Notes: generated from the sequence alone by a model not told the origin. A stretch of 64,000 nt of DNA from Phenylobacterium sp. SCN 70-31 (GCF_001724605.1 NZ_MEEX01000004.1:396762-460761); one strand, 5' to 3'; positions 25,759 to 34,537 are shown, counted from the stretch's first letter. A program made the numbers and translations.

Positions 25759-26447
25759 GACCCCAGCGCCTCGACCAGCAGGTTGCGCTCGATCTCGACC
25801 AGCAGGACGTAGGAGTCGGCGCTGTCCACGCGACGGCGGCTCTTGAGCTGGTCGCCGACCGTGGCCGACAGCATGTGGATGCGCGACTGGGCGTACTTCC
25901 GGGAGTCGCCGATGATGGTGTCCTCGACGTCGAAGACGGCCACCGGGGTGGCGTCGAGCCCTTCGGCGTAGTCGGGCGCGTTGCGGTCGGCCACCACCTG
26001 GACCAGCAGCATCGGGGCTTCGCCGAGCCGGGGCGGGGCGGGCGGGGCGCCGTCGGGCCGGAAGGTCGCCAGCACGATGGTGAAGTCCATGCCGGCGATC
26101 TTGTGGATGTGGCGTTCCTGGAACTCGGGCAGGCGCTGCATGTCGAGCTGCGATACCCGGGTCGGATACTTGGCGATCGCCACGCGATCCCAGCGGGCGC
26201 CGTCGCCGACGAGCTGATGGACCACCGGCGCACGCAGCGCGCCCAACGCGCCCACCCGGCCGAGTTCTTCCTGAGGCGAATAGAGGTCGTCGGCCTCCCA
26301 GCCGGACAGCGTCGTCTGCCGGCCATCGGGATATTGCGCCACGGGATGGTAGCGCATGAGGTTGAGCGCCCACATGGGACGGGTGTCATCCGTCCGCTGC
26401 CGCCAGCCCCGGATGTAATCCGTATTGGGCGTTCCGTAGCTCATCAT
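25755..26447 (-). CDS. DUF1330-like dimeric alpha/beta-barrel protein
   Basis: 230 residues, no signal peptide. MWALNLMRYHPVAQYPDG, SGWEADDLYSP and WDRVAIAKYPTR with LPEFQERH follow the order seen in DUF1330/ferredoxin-fold proteins. A second, similar half starts at about 135 (PMLLVQVVADRNAPDYA and AVFDVEDTIIGD), suggesting two fused ferredoxin-like domains in one chain. Relatives include small monooxygenases, isomerases and lactonases, but none is close enough for a function. Two adjacent ATG codons can start it after a GAGGAAAG ribosome site. It lies 17 bases after the TonB receptor gene and overlaps the sulfatase start. Confidence 0.6.
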   Translation of the reverse strand: MMSYGTPNTDYIRGWRQRTDDTRPMWALNLMRYHPVAQYPDGRQTTLSGWEADDLYSPQEELGRVGALGALRAPVVHQLVGDGARWDRVAIAKYPTRVSQLDMQRLPEFQERHIHKIAGMDFTIVLATFRPDGAPPAPPRLGEAPMLLVQVVADRNAPDYAEGLDATPVAVFDVEDTIIGDSRKYAQSRIHMLSATVGDQLKSRRRVDSADSYVLLVEIERNLLVEALGS

Positions 26448-26464
26448 GGGGTGCTCTTTCCTCG

Positions 26465-29388
26465 TCAGTAGCGTTTGCTGATTGCGAACTTGACCACCCG
26501 GCCGACGGCCGAGGCGGTGAAGGGGTCGTAGTTGAGGCTGAGGCGCGCGAACGGCGGCGCCTCGTCGAAGACGTTGCTGACCGACAGCGACGCCCGGGTC
26601 CGCCAGGGCAGTTCCGCGCGGACGGCGATGTCGTGAGTGACGAAGGCCTTCACGGTCTGGCCGGCCGTGACGGTGAAGAGCTGATTGCGCTCGTCGCGGT
26701 AGATCAGAGGATCGAAGACGCCCGAGCGCCGGTCCTCCATCTTGCCGATGTAGTTGAGCGTCCAGCGCACGCTCAGCCGGTCGTTGCTCCATTCCGCGAA
26801 GGCCGAACCCTTGAGATCGGGCATCGGATAGATGCTGGTCTGGGCGTTCAGCGCGCCAGCGCCGTCGAAGGCGGGGGCCACCTCGATGCCGGCGATGCGC
26901 GTGCTGCCGACCTTGAACTTCGAGACGTGGGTCAGGCTGGCGCCCAGCGCGACGTCCCCGCCCCAGATGTCGCGCCAGCGGTACTCTGCGCCCACGTCCA
27001 CGCCGGCCAGCGTCTGGTCGGCGCCGTTGGCGTTGCGGACCAGCAGCCGGCCGATGTTGGCCGCGCCGCACGCGCCGTTGAAGGTGAAGCGGCCGACCAG
27101 TTCCGCAAAGGCGGGATTGGCGCAGTTGTTGGTCCCGGCGGCGCCGTTCGGGAACACGGCCGAGACCAGGCCCGCCACGGGTTCGGTGGCGATCGGGTTC
27201 TCGAAGTCGAACCGCCAGAAGTCGACGGTGGCCCGCAGGGCGCCGGGGGTCAGGATCACGCCGACCGAATAGGTGGTCGCGGTCTCGGGCTTCAGTGCAG
27301 GATCGCCCTGGATGTCGATGGTCCGGAACGACCCCAGGATGCTCTGCAGCGAACTGGCGATGTCGGAGTTGCGCTGGGTGAGCGGCGGCGCGCGGAAGGT
27401 GGTCGAGGCCGACCCGCGGAAGGCCAGCCAGTCGGTGGCGCGGAAGCGGAGGGCGAACTTCGGGTCGAAGGTGGTCCCCGCCTGGCCGCCGTAGTCCTCG
27501 AACCGGGCGGCGAGCTGGGCCTGGAGCCGGTCGGAGACCGGCAGCTGCAGCTCGGCGAACACCGCCTTCACCTCGCTGGAGATGTCCTGCGGCCGGCCGG
27601 TGGGGGTGAAGGCGAACGGTCCGACGCGGGCGTTGCCGGTGCAGGTCGTGACTCCGAAGTCCGGCGTATTCACGCAAGGCGAAACCAGGTTGTCCCGGAA
27701 CGCGCTGAAGGCCGTCTCATGCGTGTTGCGGCGGAACTGCGCGCCGGCCGCCCAGCTCACGGGGCCGCCCGGCAGGTCGATCCCCGTCTCGCCGTCGAAC
27801 ACCGCGTCGAGCACGAGCGTGGTGGCGAGCAGGCTGGCCGACCCTTCCTGGAAGAACCAGGCCGTCACCTCCTCGCTGTTCGCGACGGCCGGGTTGTAGC
27901 CGGGATTGGCGACGCCGGTGTTGGGGTTGCCGGCGATCGCGTTGGAGAAGGGGTTGTAATAGAGGCAGCCGTTCTGGCCGGGCGTGTTGAGCGCACGGTT
28001 GCAGTTGGGCCCGCCCAGGCCGCGCAGGGCCAGCTGGTAGCGGTTGATGAGCGTGTCGTAGGCGGTGTTGTAGGCGTCGTCCTCGCCGTAGGTGACCGCC
28101 AGGTTCCAGCCCAGCCTGTCGCCGAACGCCCGGCCGCGCAGATCGGCCGAGATCCGGAACAGCTCGTACTCGCGCACGCCCTTGGCGCCCCCGTCGTCGA
28201 AGATCGGGTTGCCGCCCAGGCCGAAGGGCCGATTCAGCAGCAGGCGCACGCCGCCGGCGGGTAGGCGATGAGGCCCGGGTGGCTGGCGGGGACATAGTAG
28301 GCGCCCGCCTGGGCCGGGATGGCCTGGGCCTCGGCCGTGGGCACGCCCAGCGCAGGGTAGGATGGAGCCGTCGCCCAGCGGGGCACCTCGGTGCGCCCCC
28401 AGAGCCCCTCGACGTGCAGCAGGACGTCGCCGGGCAAGTCGAAATTGACCTCGGCGTAGACCTGATAGTGCTCTTCCTTCTCGACCAGATTGTCGAAGGG
28501 CGTCGCCTGGGCCAGGCAGGCCGGCGTCGTGGCGTTGGCGAAGCCCGCGAAGCCGCCCAGGAGCGCACAGGCCACGTCGCGTTGAGGCGTGCCGGCCGGG
28601 TTCAGCCCGTTGGCCGCCAGCGGCAGGAAGCTGTGCGGGCTGGAGATGGGATTCCAGCCCCCTTCCGGGTTGTCGGCATAGGACTTCACCGCCCAGTCGC
28701 GGTCGCGGACCGACAACTCGGAACGGTGCTGCCAGCCCGCGCTGATCAGCACGTTGGCCCGTTCGCCCACCCAGCCGTAGGTCGCCGACAGGCCCCAGTT
28801 CCCGCGGGAGCCCTCGATCGCCGAATAGTCCGCGTTGACTTCCAGGCCCTTGAAGTCGCGCCGGGTGATGAAGTTGACCACGCCGGCGATGGCGTCCGAG
28901 CCGTAGGTGGCGGCCGCGCCGTCCTTCAGGACCTCCAGGCGGCCGATCGCCGCCACCGGGATCATGTTGGTGTCGACGACACCCGTGCCGCCCTGTCCGG
29001 CCGGATTGATCGGCATCCGGCGGCCGTTCAACAGCACCAGGGTCCGTTGGGGGCCGATGCCCCGCAGATTGACGCTGCCCGTGCCTTCAGAGGCCAGGGC
29101 CCGGTTGTCGAACTGGTTGCTGTCGCCCAGCACGCCGCTGCTGGCCGGCAGGTTCTTGAGCAGGTCGACGACCGTCGGCGAGCCGCGGCGCTGGAGGTCT
29201 TCGGCGGTGAGCACATCGACAGGCAGGGCGTTCGTCTGCACGCCTCCCCGGATGTACGAGCCTGTCACCACCACTTCCTCCACGGTGGAGCGTGACTCGG
29301 GTTGAGCTTGGGCCGCCCCGGCGGCGCCGAGCAGCCCTGAGGCCGCCAGGCCGACCGACGAAGCAAACAGCCGCGATCTGTGGGTCAC
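26465..29388 (-). pseudogene. TonB-dependent receptor interrupted by a frameshift
   Basis: Two minus-strand frames together encode one receptor of about 975 residues. The first part (GTG 29388, after GGAGGAAA) has a signal peptide, the TonB-box-like EEVVVTGSYIRG and a full plug with LRGIGPQRTLVLLNGRR and EVLKDGAAATYGSDAIAGVVNFITRR. It runs into a TGA at 28234 after PPAACACC. The barrel continues in another frame with VRLLLNRPFGLGG through to the terminal SKRY at 26465. A single missing base in the GC run about 28249-28262 explains the break. It may be a sequencing error or a true inactivation. Outer-membrane uptake; first gene of the 10-kb operon. Confidence 0.8.
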
Positions 29389-29429
29389 GTTCTTTCCTCC
29401 CCCATCATGGCCCGGCTTCGCGAGAATGT

Positions 29430-29448
29430 GAACCGGGACTCTTATTCC
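29430..29448. promoter_or_regulatory. Operator-like site G (divergent TonB receptor / NylB-like hydrolase region)
   Basis: Bases 29430-29448 read GAACCGGGACTCTTATTCC, 14 of 19 matching site C. The site lies 42 bases upstream of the receptor start at 29388 and 95 bases upstream of the plus-strand start at 29544, so it could control both long operons. Confidence 0.5.
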
Positions 29449-29543
29449 TATTGCGCGAACCATTGCCTTGTCGCATAAAACTGTCAACAGAAGACAGTTG
29501 TCGAAATGCACGATAGCGTGCGGACGTGTTGAGAGGGAGCGCC

Positions 29544-30743
29544 ATGGGGCGAGGTTTTGGGGCGGGCCGGACGGCGGCGATCGTTCTGGCGTTCGTGGCG
29601 GCCGGGTCCGCGCAGGCGGAAGAGGAGCCCAAGAACGATCCCAGCCAGTGGTTCCGGATCGCCCGGCCGGACGACCGGGTGGACGTGTTCACCCACTACG
29701 ACCGGATTTTCCCGGTGGATCGCCTGACGCCCTCGCCCCGGCCTCGCGCCTACGCCCGCGACGTGAAGCCCCTGGAGGCGACGCCCTATGTGTTCGAGGG
29801 GCGGGAATCGACGGTGGGCGACTACATGGCCCGCGCCAACGTCAACGGCCTGATGGCGCTGAAGGGCGGCAAGGTCGTCTTCGAGGCCTATCGCAACGGC
29901 GTGGGACCCACGACGCAGCACTCCCTCTGGTCGGCGTCCAAGAGCTACACGATCACCGTGCTCGGCGTGGCGGTGCGCGAGGGCAAGATCAAGAGCATCG
30001 ACGACCCCGTCGAGACGTACGCGCCGCAGTTCAAGGGGACGACCTATGGTCCCGTGTCGATCCGGCACGTGGCGATGATGTCGTCAGGCATCCAGTTCTT
30101 CCACGACCAGGGCCGCCCCAACCGCAACGACATGTACCTCGCCCTGCTGGGCGGCAAGAACCTGGATGATTTCGCCGCCGAGCGCGGGCCGCGCGTTCCG
30201 CCGGGGACCGACTTCAACTACCTTGCGACCGACACCCACGTTCTGTCGGCGGTTCTGCGCGGCGCTTACGGGAAGCGTTACGCCGACATCGTCCAGGAGA
30301 AGCTGTGGACGCCCGCCGGCTTCTCGAGCGGGGCGTCCTGGTCGAAGCACGCGCGCGGACCCGAGGGCGTGAACTTCGGTCACTGCTGCCTCCAGGCGAC
30401 GCTCCAGGACTTCGCGCATCTGGGCCAGCTCTACCTCGACGACCTCGTCGTGGGCGGGAAGCCCCTGACGCCAAAGGGGTGGGCCGACCTCGTCACCCGG
30501 CCCTCGGCGCCGTTCCAGGAACCGGGCGAGAAGGCGCGCGGCTACGCCATGCAGTTCTGGGTTCCCCAGGGCCACCAGGACGAGTCGATGGCGCTGGGCG
30601 CCTTTGGTCAGATCCTGTGGGTCGACCGCAAGCGGGGGGTGGTCGTCGCCCAGCTCGCCGCCAACGGCGACAAGCCGCCGACCGACGCCGAGGAGAACGC
30701 CGTGTTCCGCGCCATCGTGGATGCGGCGCTCCGCAGCCAGTGA
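29544..30743 (+). CDS. Exported serine hydrolase, NylB-like (class-C beta-lactamase fold)
   Basis: 399 residues with a signal peptide (about 1-25, ending GSAQA). The catalytic motif is S130-A-S-K133. HCCLQATLQDFAHLGQLYLDD is typical of the 6-aminohexanoate-dimer hydrolase (NylB) branch, which cleaves amides or esters of small linear molecules. The start is ATG 29544, with GAGAGGGAG upstream; GTG 29526 is the less likely alternative. It is the first gene of a five-gene plus-strand operon and diverges from the TonB receptor at 29388. The protein is only distantly related to the serine hydrolase at 339. Confidence 0.82.
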   Translation: MGRGFGAGRTAAIVLAFVAAGSAQAEEEPKNDPSQWFRIARPDDRVDVFTHYDRIFPVDRLTPSPRPRAYARDVKPLEATPYVFEGRESTVGDYMARANVNGLMALKGGKVVFEAYRNGVGPTTQHSLWSASKSYTITVLGVAVREGKIKSIDDPVETYAPQFKGTTYGPVSIRHVAMMSSGIQFFHDQGRPNRNDMYLALLGGKNLDDFAAERGPRVPPGTDFNYLATDTHVLSAVLRGAYGKRYADIVQEKLWTPAGFSSGASWSKHARGPEGVNFGHCCLQATLQDFAHLGQLYLDDLVVGGKPLTPKGWADLVTRPSAPFQEPGEKARGYAMQFWVPQGHQDESMALGAFGQILWVDRKRGVVVAQLAANGDKPPTDAEENAVFRAIVDAALRSQ

Positions 30744-30789
30744 ACCCGATCCGAACCCGCAAAACCTTCGCGTCCCAGGGAGCGCCCGA

Positions 30790-31929
30790 ATGAACATCGC
30801 CGACATCACCGCCAGCATCGTCCGCATCGCCGCCAAGATCCCCTACCGCATGGGGCCCATGGAGGACGGCGGGGACGAGTACTACGGCCTCATCGTCACC
30901 GTGACGACCGACCAGGGCGTCAAGGGATACGGCGAGGTGTTCCTGACCCCCGGCTGGTACGCCCCCGACACGCCGATGGGGATGATCGGGATCGTCGAGC
31001 GCACGTTCGCGCCTGCGCTCAAGGGCGTGTGCGTCATGGACACCGAGCGGGTCGTGGCGGTGATGGACAAGGCCTGGGAGCTGGGCAACCTGTTCGCCAA
31101 GTCGGCCGTCGAGATGGCCGTGCACGACGCGGCCGCCCGCAGCATCGGCCGCTCGGTCTGCGACCTGATGGGGGGGCGGGTGCGCGACCGCTTCGCGCTC
31201 TCGGGCGGCGTGGGGCACGACACGCCCGACCGTATGGCGGCCACGGCCAAAAAGCTGGTCGATCGGGGGTTCAGGACGATCAAGCTGAAGATCGGCGCCA
31301 AGACCGACCCCGAGTTCGACGTCGTCCGCGTGCGCACCGTGCGGGAGGAGATCGGGCCCGACATCAAGCTGCGGCTGGACGGCAACGGCGTCTTCACCGT
31401 GCCCGAGGCCATCCGTCTGATCCGCAAGCTGGAGCCCTACGACCTGGAGCACGTGGAACAGCCGGTGCCGGGCTGGAACGTGGACGGTATGGCCGAGATC
31501 CGCTCGAAGATCGGGGCCCCCCTGATGGCCGACGAGTCGGTCCACAGCGTCCAGGACGCCATGCGGGTGGTGAAGGCCGGCGCGGCCGACGCGGTGAAGA
31601 TCAAGATCGCCAAGACCGGCGGCTATCGCCGCAGCCAGCAGATCGCCGCCATCTGCGCCTCGGCGGGCGTGGATGTGCTGATCGGCCAGGGAATCGGCAC
31701 CAGCCTCCAGGCGCTGGCCGAACTGCACTTCGCCTGCTCGCACGCCGCGGTGAAGCCGGCCGCCGAGTTCATCGGCTCGGACAAGCTGACCGACGACATC
31801 CTGAAGTCGCCCATGACCATCGAGGACGGGCACGCGCTCCTGCCCGAGGGCCCTGGCTGCGGCATCGAGGTGGACGAGCGCAAGCTGGAGTCGCTGGGCG
31901 TCTCGTTCTCCGCGAAGCGCGCGGCCTGA
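30790..31929 (+). CDS. Enolase-superfamily enzyme (mandelate racemase / muconate lactonizing type)
   Basis: 379 residues. The capping domain is at about 1-125. In the barrel, K165 and K167 (IKLKIG) are the candidate acid/base pair, D197 (RLDGNG), E223 (EQPV) and D248 (ADES) the Mg2+ ligands, and K272 (KIAKTGG) the opposite-face Lys. This lysine pair is the muconate-lactonising/dipeptide-epimerase arrangement, not the His-Asp of mandelate racemase. The superfamily removes a proton next to a carboxylate to give racemisation, lactonisation or dehydration. The substrate is not predictable. The gene follows the NylB-like gene by 46 bases. Confidence 0.85.
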   Translation: MNIADITASIVRIAAKIPYRMGPMEDGGDEYYGLIVTVTTDQGVKGYGEVFLTPGWYAPDTPMGMIGIVERTFAPALKGVCVMDTERVVAVMDKAWELGNLFAKSAVEMAVHDAAARSIGRSVCDLMGGRVRDRFALSGGVGHDTPDRMAATAKKLVDRGFRTIKLKIGAKTDPEFDVVRVRTVREEIGPDIKLRLDGNGVFTVPEAIRLIRKLEPYDLEHVEQPVPGWNVDGMAEIRSKIGAPLMADESVHSVQDAMRVVKAGAADAVKIKIAKTGGYRRSQQIAAICASAGVDVLIGQGIGTSLQALAELHFACSHAAVKPAAEFIGSDKLTDDILKSPMTIEDGHALLPEGPGCGIEVDERKLESLGVSFSAKRAA

Positions 31930-31946
31930 AGCAGGGGAGGAAGGCC

Positions 31947-32762
31947 ATGAACGTCATCGACACCCTGAACCGGCCGCACCAGCCCTACGGCCGCGCCTGG
32001 GTCGACCGGGTGCGGCGCGAGATCGGAGCCGACCTGATGGGCGTGCTCGCCGTCACGCCCGAGTCGCATCCCGACTTCATCTACGGCGTCCAGGCCTTCC
32101 TGCCGACCGCGAAGGCGGCGGTGCTCCTGGCCAACGAGATGGCCTCGGAGACGGTCAACCTCGTGAAGCCGCCGGCCAAGTACGCGGGCAAGGTGAAGAC
32201 CGGCGCGCTGCTCTCGCCGCACGTGGTCCAGGTGACGTCCGAACTCGACCACGCCAGCTCCGCTTTGGCGCGGATGCTGAAGCAGGAGGGGTTCCGCACC
32301 CTGGCGCTGCCCAGCCGGGGCCTGCCGTTCCGCCCCGGCCAGTTGAAGGCCACGCTGTCGTACTGCCACATCGCCGAGGCGGCCGGCATGGGCACCGTGG
32401 GCACCCACAGCTTCCTGATCACGCCCGAGTTCGGGACCCGCGTCCGCCTCACCTGCGTGCTCACCGAGGCGCCGCTGCAGACCACCGTCCGCATCGATCC
32501 GGTGGACGACTGCACCCATTGCCTGGACTGCGTGAAGATCTGCCCGGTGGGCGCCATCTCCTCGCCCGGCCCGGGCCGGCGCTACGAGGTCGATGGCATG
32601 CGCTGCAAGATGTACCGCGACATGGTCGACAACTGCGGGCTCTGCCAGAAGGTCTGCAGCTACTCCACCCATCACTCCGAGATCGGCGACGGCCCGCTCG
32701 TCGCCAAGGTCCATTTCCCGGCTCAGCCGGTCGCGGACTACGACCAGGTGGACGCTCCTTGA
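31947..32762 (+). CDS. Double [4Fe-4S] QueG/reductive-dehalogenase-like protein
   Basis: 271 residues. The core segment AEAAGMGTVGTHSFLITPEFGTRVRL corresponds to the conserved region of epoxyqueuosine reductase and reductive dehalogenases. Two cluster sites follow: CTHCLDCVKICP (C-x2-C-x2-C-x3-C) and a second set in CKMYRDMVDNCGLCQKVC. It is about 100 residues shorter than QueG and lacks its C-terminal repeat domain; whether it binds a corrinoid is unclear. No signal peptide, so cytoplasmic. It is unlikely to be the tRNA enzyme because it sits in a catabolic operon between an enolase-family gene and a YgfZ-like gene. Reductive chemistry is inferred. Confidence 0.7.
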   Translation: MNVIDTLNRPHQPYGRAWVDRVRREIGADLMGVLAVTPESHPDFIYGVQAFLPTAKAAVLLANEMASETVNLVKPPAKYAGKVKTGALLSPHVVQVTSELDHASSALARMLKQEGFRTLALPSRGLPFRPGQLKATLSYCHIAEAAGMGTVGTHSFLITPEFGTRVRLTCVLTEAPLQTTVRIDPVDDCTHCLDCVKICPVGAISSPGPGRRYEVDGMRCKMYRDMVDNCGLCQKVCSYSTHHSEIGDGPLVAKVHFPAQPVADYDQVDAP

Positions 32763-33673
32763 GCGAGGGGTCGAACCGCTTCGCGGAACTGCTGGTGGAG
32801 GACGACGCCTACCACCTGATGTCGCGCGGGGTCCTGCGGGTCCGCGGCCGCAAGGGACGCGAGGCGTTGCAGAGTCTTCTCACCAACGAGATCCCCGAGG
32901 GTGTCCGGGCGGCGACCTACGGGGCGGTGGTGGACGCCGAAGGTCGGGTGGCCGGCGACATGCTGGTGGTTCCCGACGACGGCGACCTCCTGATCGACTG
33001 CGACCGCGGTCAGGCGGCGGTCTGGATCGACCTTCTCCGCGCCCGGGGCGGCGACGGTGTGGACGTGGTCGACGAGAGCGGTCGATGGCGCGTCTTCGGG
33101 CTGCTGAACAACCAGTCGGTGTTCGACGACGGCACGCCCTACATCCGCTACGCCGACCCGCGCCGTCACGAACTGGGCAGCCGCGTGCTGCGGCCGGTCG
33201 AGGCGCGCGAGAGCCTGTCCTGGCGGCACGAAGGCAAGTGGCGGGCGCACGCCTATCGCCTGGGCGTCCCCGGGAGCGAGGCGTTCGGGCGCGCGCGGCT
33301 GGACGTGTTCGAGGCCGGCCTGCACGGGCTGAGCGCGCTGCATCCCGCGCGGCTCGAGTCGCTGGGCCTGCCCACGCTGGAGGCCGGCCCGTCGGCCGCG
33401 GTCCGCCGCTTGCTGCCTTTCCGGGTCGAGCCCTCGGGGCCGGGTGTCCCAGCGATGCTGGGCGAACCCATGATGGGCGGCGCGCGGGAGGTCGGCCGGG
33501 TGGTGGCGATCCAGGGTCTGTTCGGCCTGGCGGTGATGGCGCTGGAGTCCTGGCGTGCGGCGCTCGAGTCCGAACCCCTGCTCCGCTGCGCGGGCGAGCA
33601 GGTGCTGCCGACCTGGCCCACCTGGCTGGGGCGCGAGAGCACGGGGCGCGCCAGCCCGGCCGCGCGGGCGTGA
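32759..33673 (+). CDS. YgfZ/GcvT-like folate-binding-fold protein lacking the KGCYxGQ motif
   Basis: 304 residues beginning at TTG 32759, which overlaps the stop of the Fe-S gene (TTGA). The N-terminal half follows the YgfZ pattern: SRGVLRVRGRKGREALQSLLTNEI, ATYGAVVDAEGRVAGDMLV, then RYADPRRHELGSRVL. YgfZ proteins use a folate-binding fold to help maintain certain Fe-S enzymes and carry a KGCYxGQE motif; I find no such motif here. The C-terminal part is also shorter than in aminomethyltransferases. Tight coupling to the Fe-S gene suggests it serves that protein's clusters; a methyl-transfer role is the alternative. Confidence 0.65.
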   Translation: MSEGSNRFAELLVEDDAYHLMSRGVLRVRGRKGREALQSLLTNEIPEGVRAATYGAVVDAEGRVAGDMLVVPDDGDLLIDCDRGQAAVWIDLLRARGGDGVDVVDESGRWRVFGLLNNQSVFDDGTPYIRYADPRRHELGSRVLRPVEARESLSWRHEGKWRAHAYRLGVPGSEAFGRARLDVFEAGLHGLSALHPARLESLGLPTLEAGPSAAVRRLLPFRVEPSGPGVPAMLGEPMMGGAREVGRVVAIQGLFGLAVMALESWRAALESEPLLRCAGEQVLPTWPTWLGRESTGRASPAARA

Positions 33674-33695
33674 TACGGCGGGCGGCGTCGGCGGG

Positions 33696-34442
33696 ATGAA
33701 CGGGCTGGAGCCGTTCCAGCTCGGCCTGATCCTGGCGGCGATCTTCCTGTCGGGCGTGCTGCGAGGCCTCACCGGCTTCGGCTTCGCCATCGCCGCCGTG
33801 CCGCTCCTCTCGCTGGTCCTGGAACCTCGGGCCGCCGTCGCGACGGTGGTGTTGCTCCAGCTCGCCATCGGCCTGATCGACGCGCCGAAGGCCTGGGGCG
33901 AGGCCTGGCGCGCCCCACTCCCCTGGCTGATCGCCGGCGCGGTCGTCGGCACGCCGGCGGGGATGGCCGCCCTGCGTCTCCTGCCGGCCGATCCGGCGCG
34001 CCTGATCGCCGCGTCGGCGGCGGCGCTGGCGCTCGCGGCCGTCTGGCGCGGCCCTGCGCGGTCGGATCTCCCACGCGCCCATCCGGGCTGTGTCGGCCTG
34101 GCGTCGGGCCTGCTGAACGGACTGGCCGCCATGCCCGGGCCGCCGGTGGTGGCGCATGTGCTGAACGCCCCGGTCGGCGAGGCTGCGGCGCGCGCCGCGC
34201 TTATCGTCTTCTTCGCCGCGACGGCGGTCCTGGCCACGATCTCCGGCGCCGCCCTGGGCGTTCTTGGTTGGCCCGACGCCGCGCTGGCCGCGACAGGCCT
34301 TCCAGCGCTGCTGGCCGGCGCCGCCCTGGGCGCCTGGCTGTTCCGGCGCGGCCCGCCGACGCTTTACCGCCGCTCGGCGCTGGCGGTCCTGGCCGTCTCG
34401 GCGCTGGCCGCCGGACTCAAGGGGCTGGCCGGCCTGGCTTAG
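33696..34442 (+). CDS. TSUP-family (TauE/SafE) membrane exporter
   Basis: 248 residues with seven to eight hydrophobic helices and no signal peptide. The first helix reads LGLILAAIFLSGVLRGLTGFGFAIAAVPLLSL, whose GLTGFGF-A-P pattern is the TSUP signature, and it is repeated in weaker form in the second half (ASGLLNGLAAMPGPPVV). The family moves sulfite, sulfonates, sulfoacetate or other organic anions. Last gene of the plus-strand operon, 22 bases after the YgfZ-like gene. With two sulfatases in the same region, export of a sulfur oxyanion is an attractive but unproven role. Confidence 0.8.
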   Translation: MNGLEPFQLGLILAAIFLSGVLRGLTGFGFAIAAVPLLSLVLEPRAAVATVVLLQLAIGLIDAPKAWGEAWRAPLPWLIAGAVVGTPAGMAALRLLPADPARLIAASAAALALAAVWRGPARSDLPRAHPGCVGLASGLLNGLAAMPGPPVVAHVLNAPVGEAAARAALIVFFAATAVLATISGAALGVLGWPDAALAATGLPALLAGAALGAWLFRRGPPTLYRRSALAVLAVSALAAGLKGLAGLA

Positions 34443-34460
34443 GGCCGGTGGCGACTGCGC

Positions 34461-34537
34461 TGGCGGCCCGGGAGGGACTCGAACCCCCGACCTTGGCTTT
34501 AGGAAAGCCCTGCTCTATCCGGCTGAGCTACCGGGCC
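34461..34537 (-). tRNA. tRNA-Arg (anticodon CCU)
   Basis: Read on the minus strand, the 77 bases fold as a cloverleaf. The acceptor stem is GGCCCGG/CCGGGCC with G73 and an encoded CCA. The D arm is GCTC..GAGC. The anticodon stem is GGGCT/AGCCA (outermost G-A mismatch) around the loop TTCCTAA, giving anticodon CCT. The T arm has GGGGG-TTCGAGT-CCCTC. It decodes AGG. It lies between the catabolic region and the metal-resistance locus; its 3' end points toward the catabolic genes. Confidence 0.93.
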
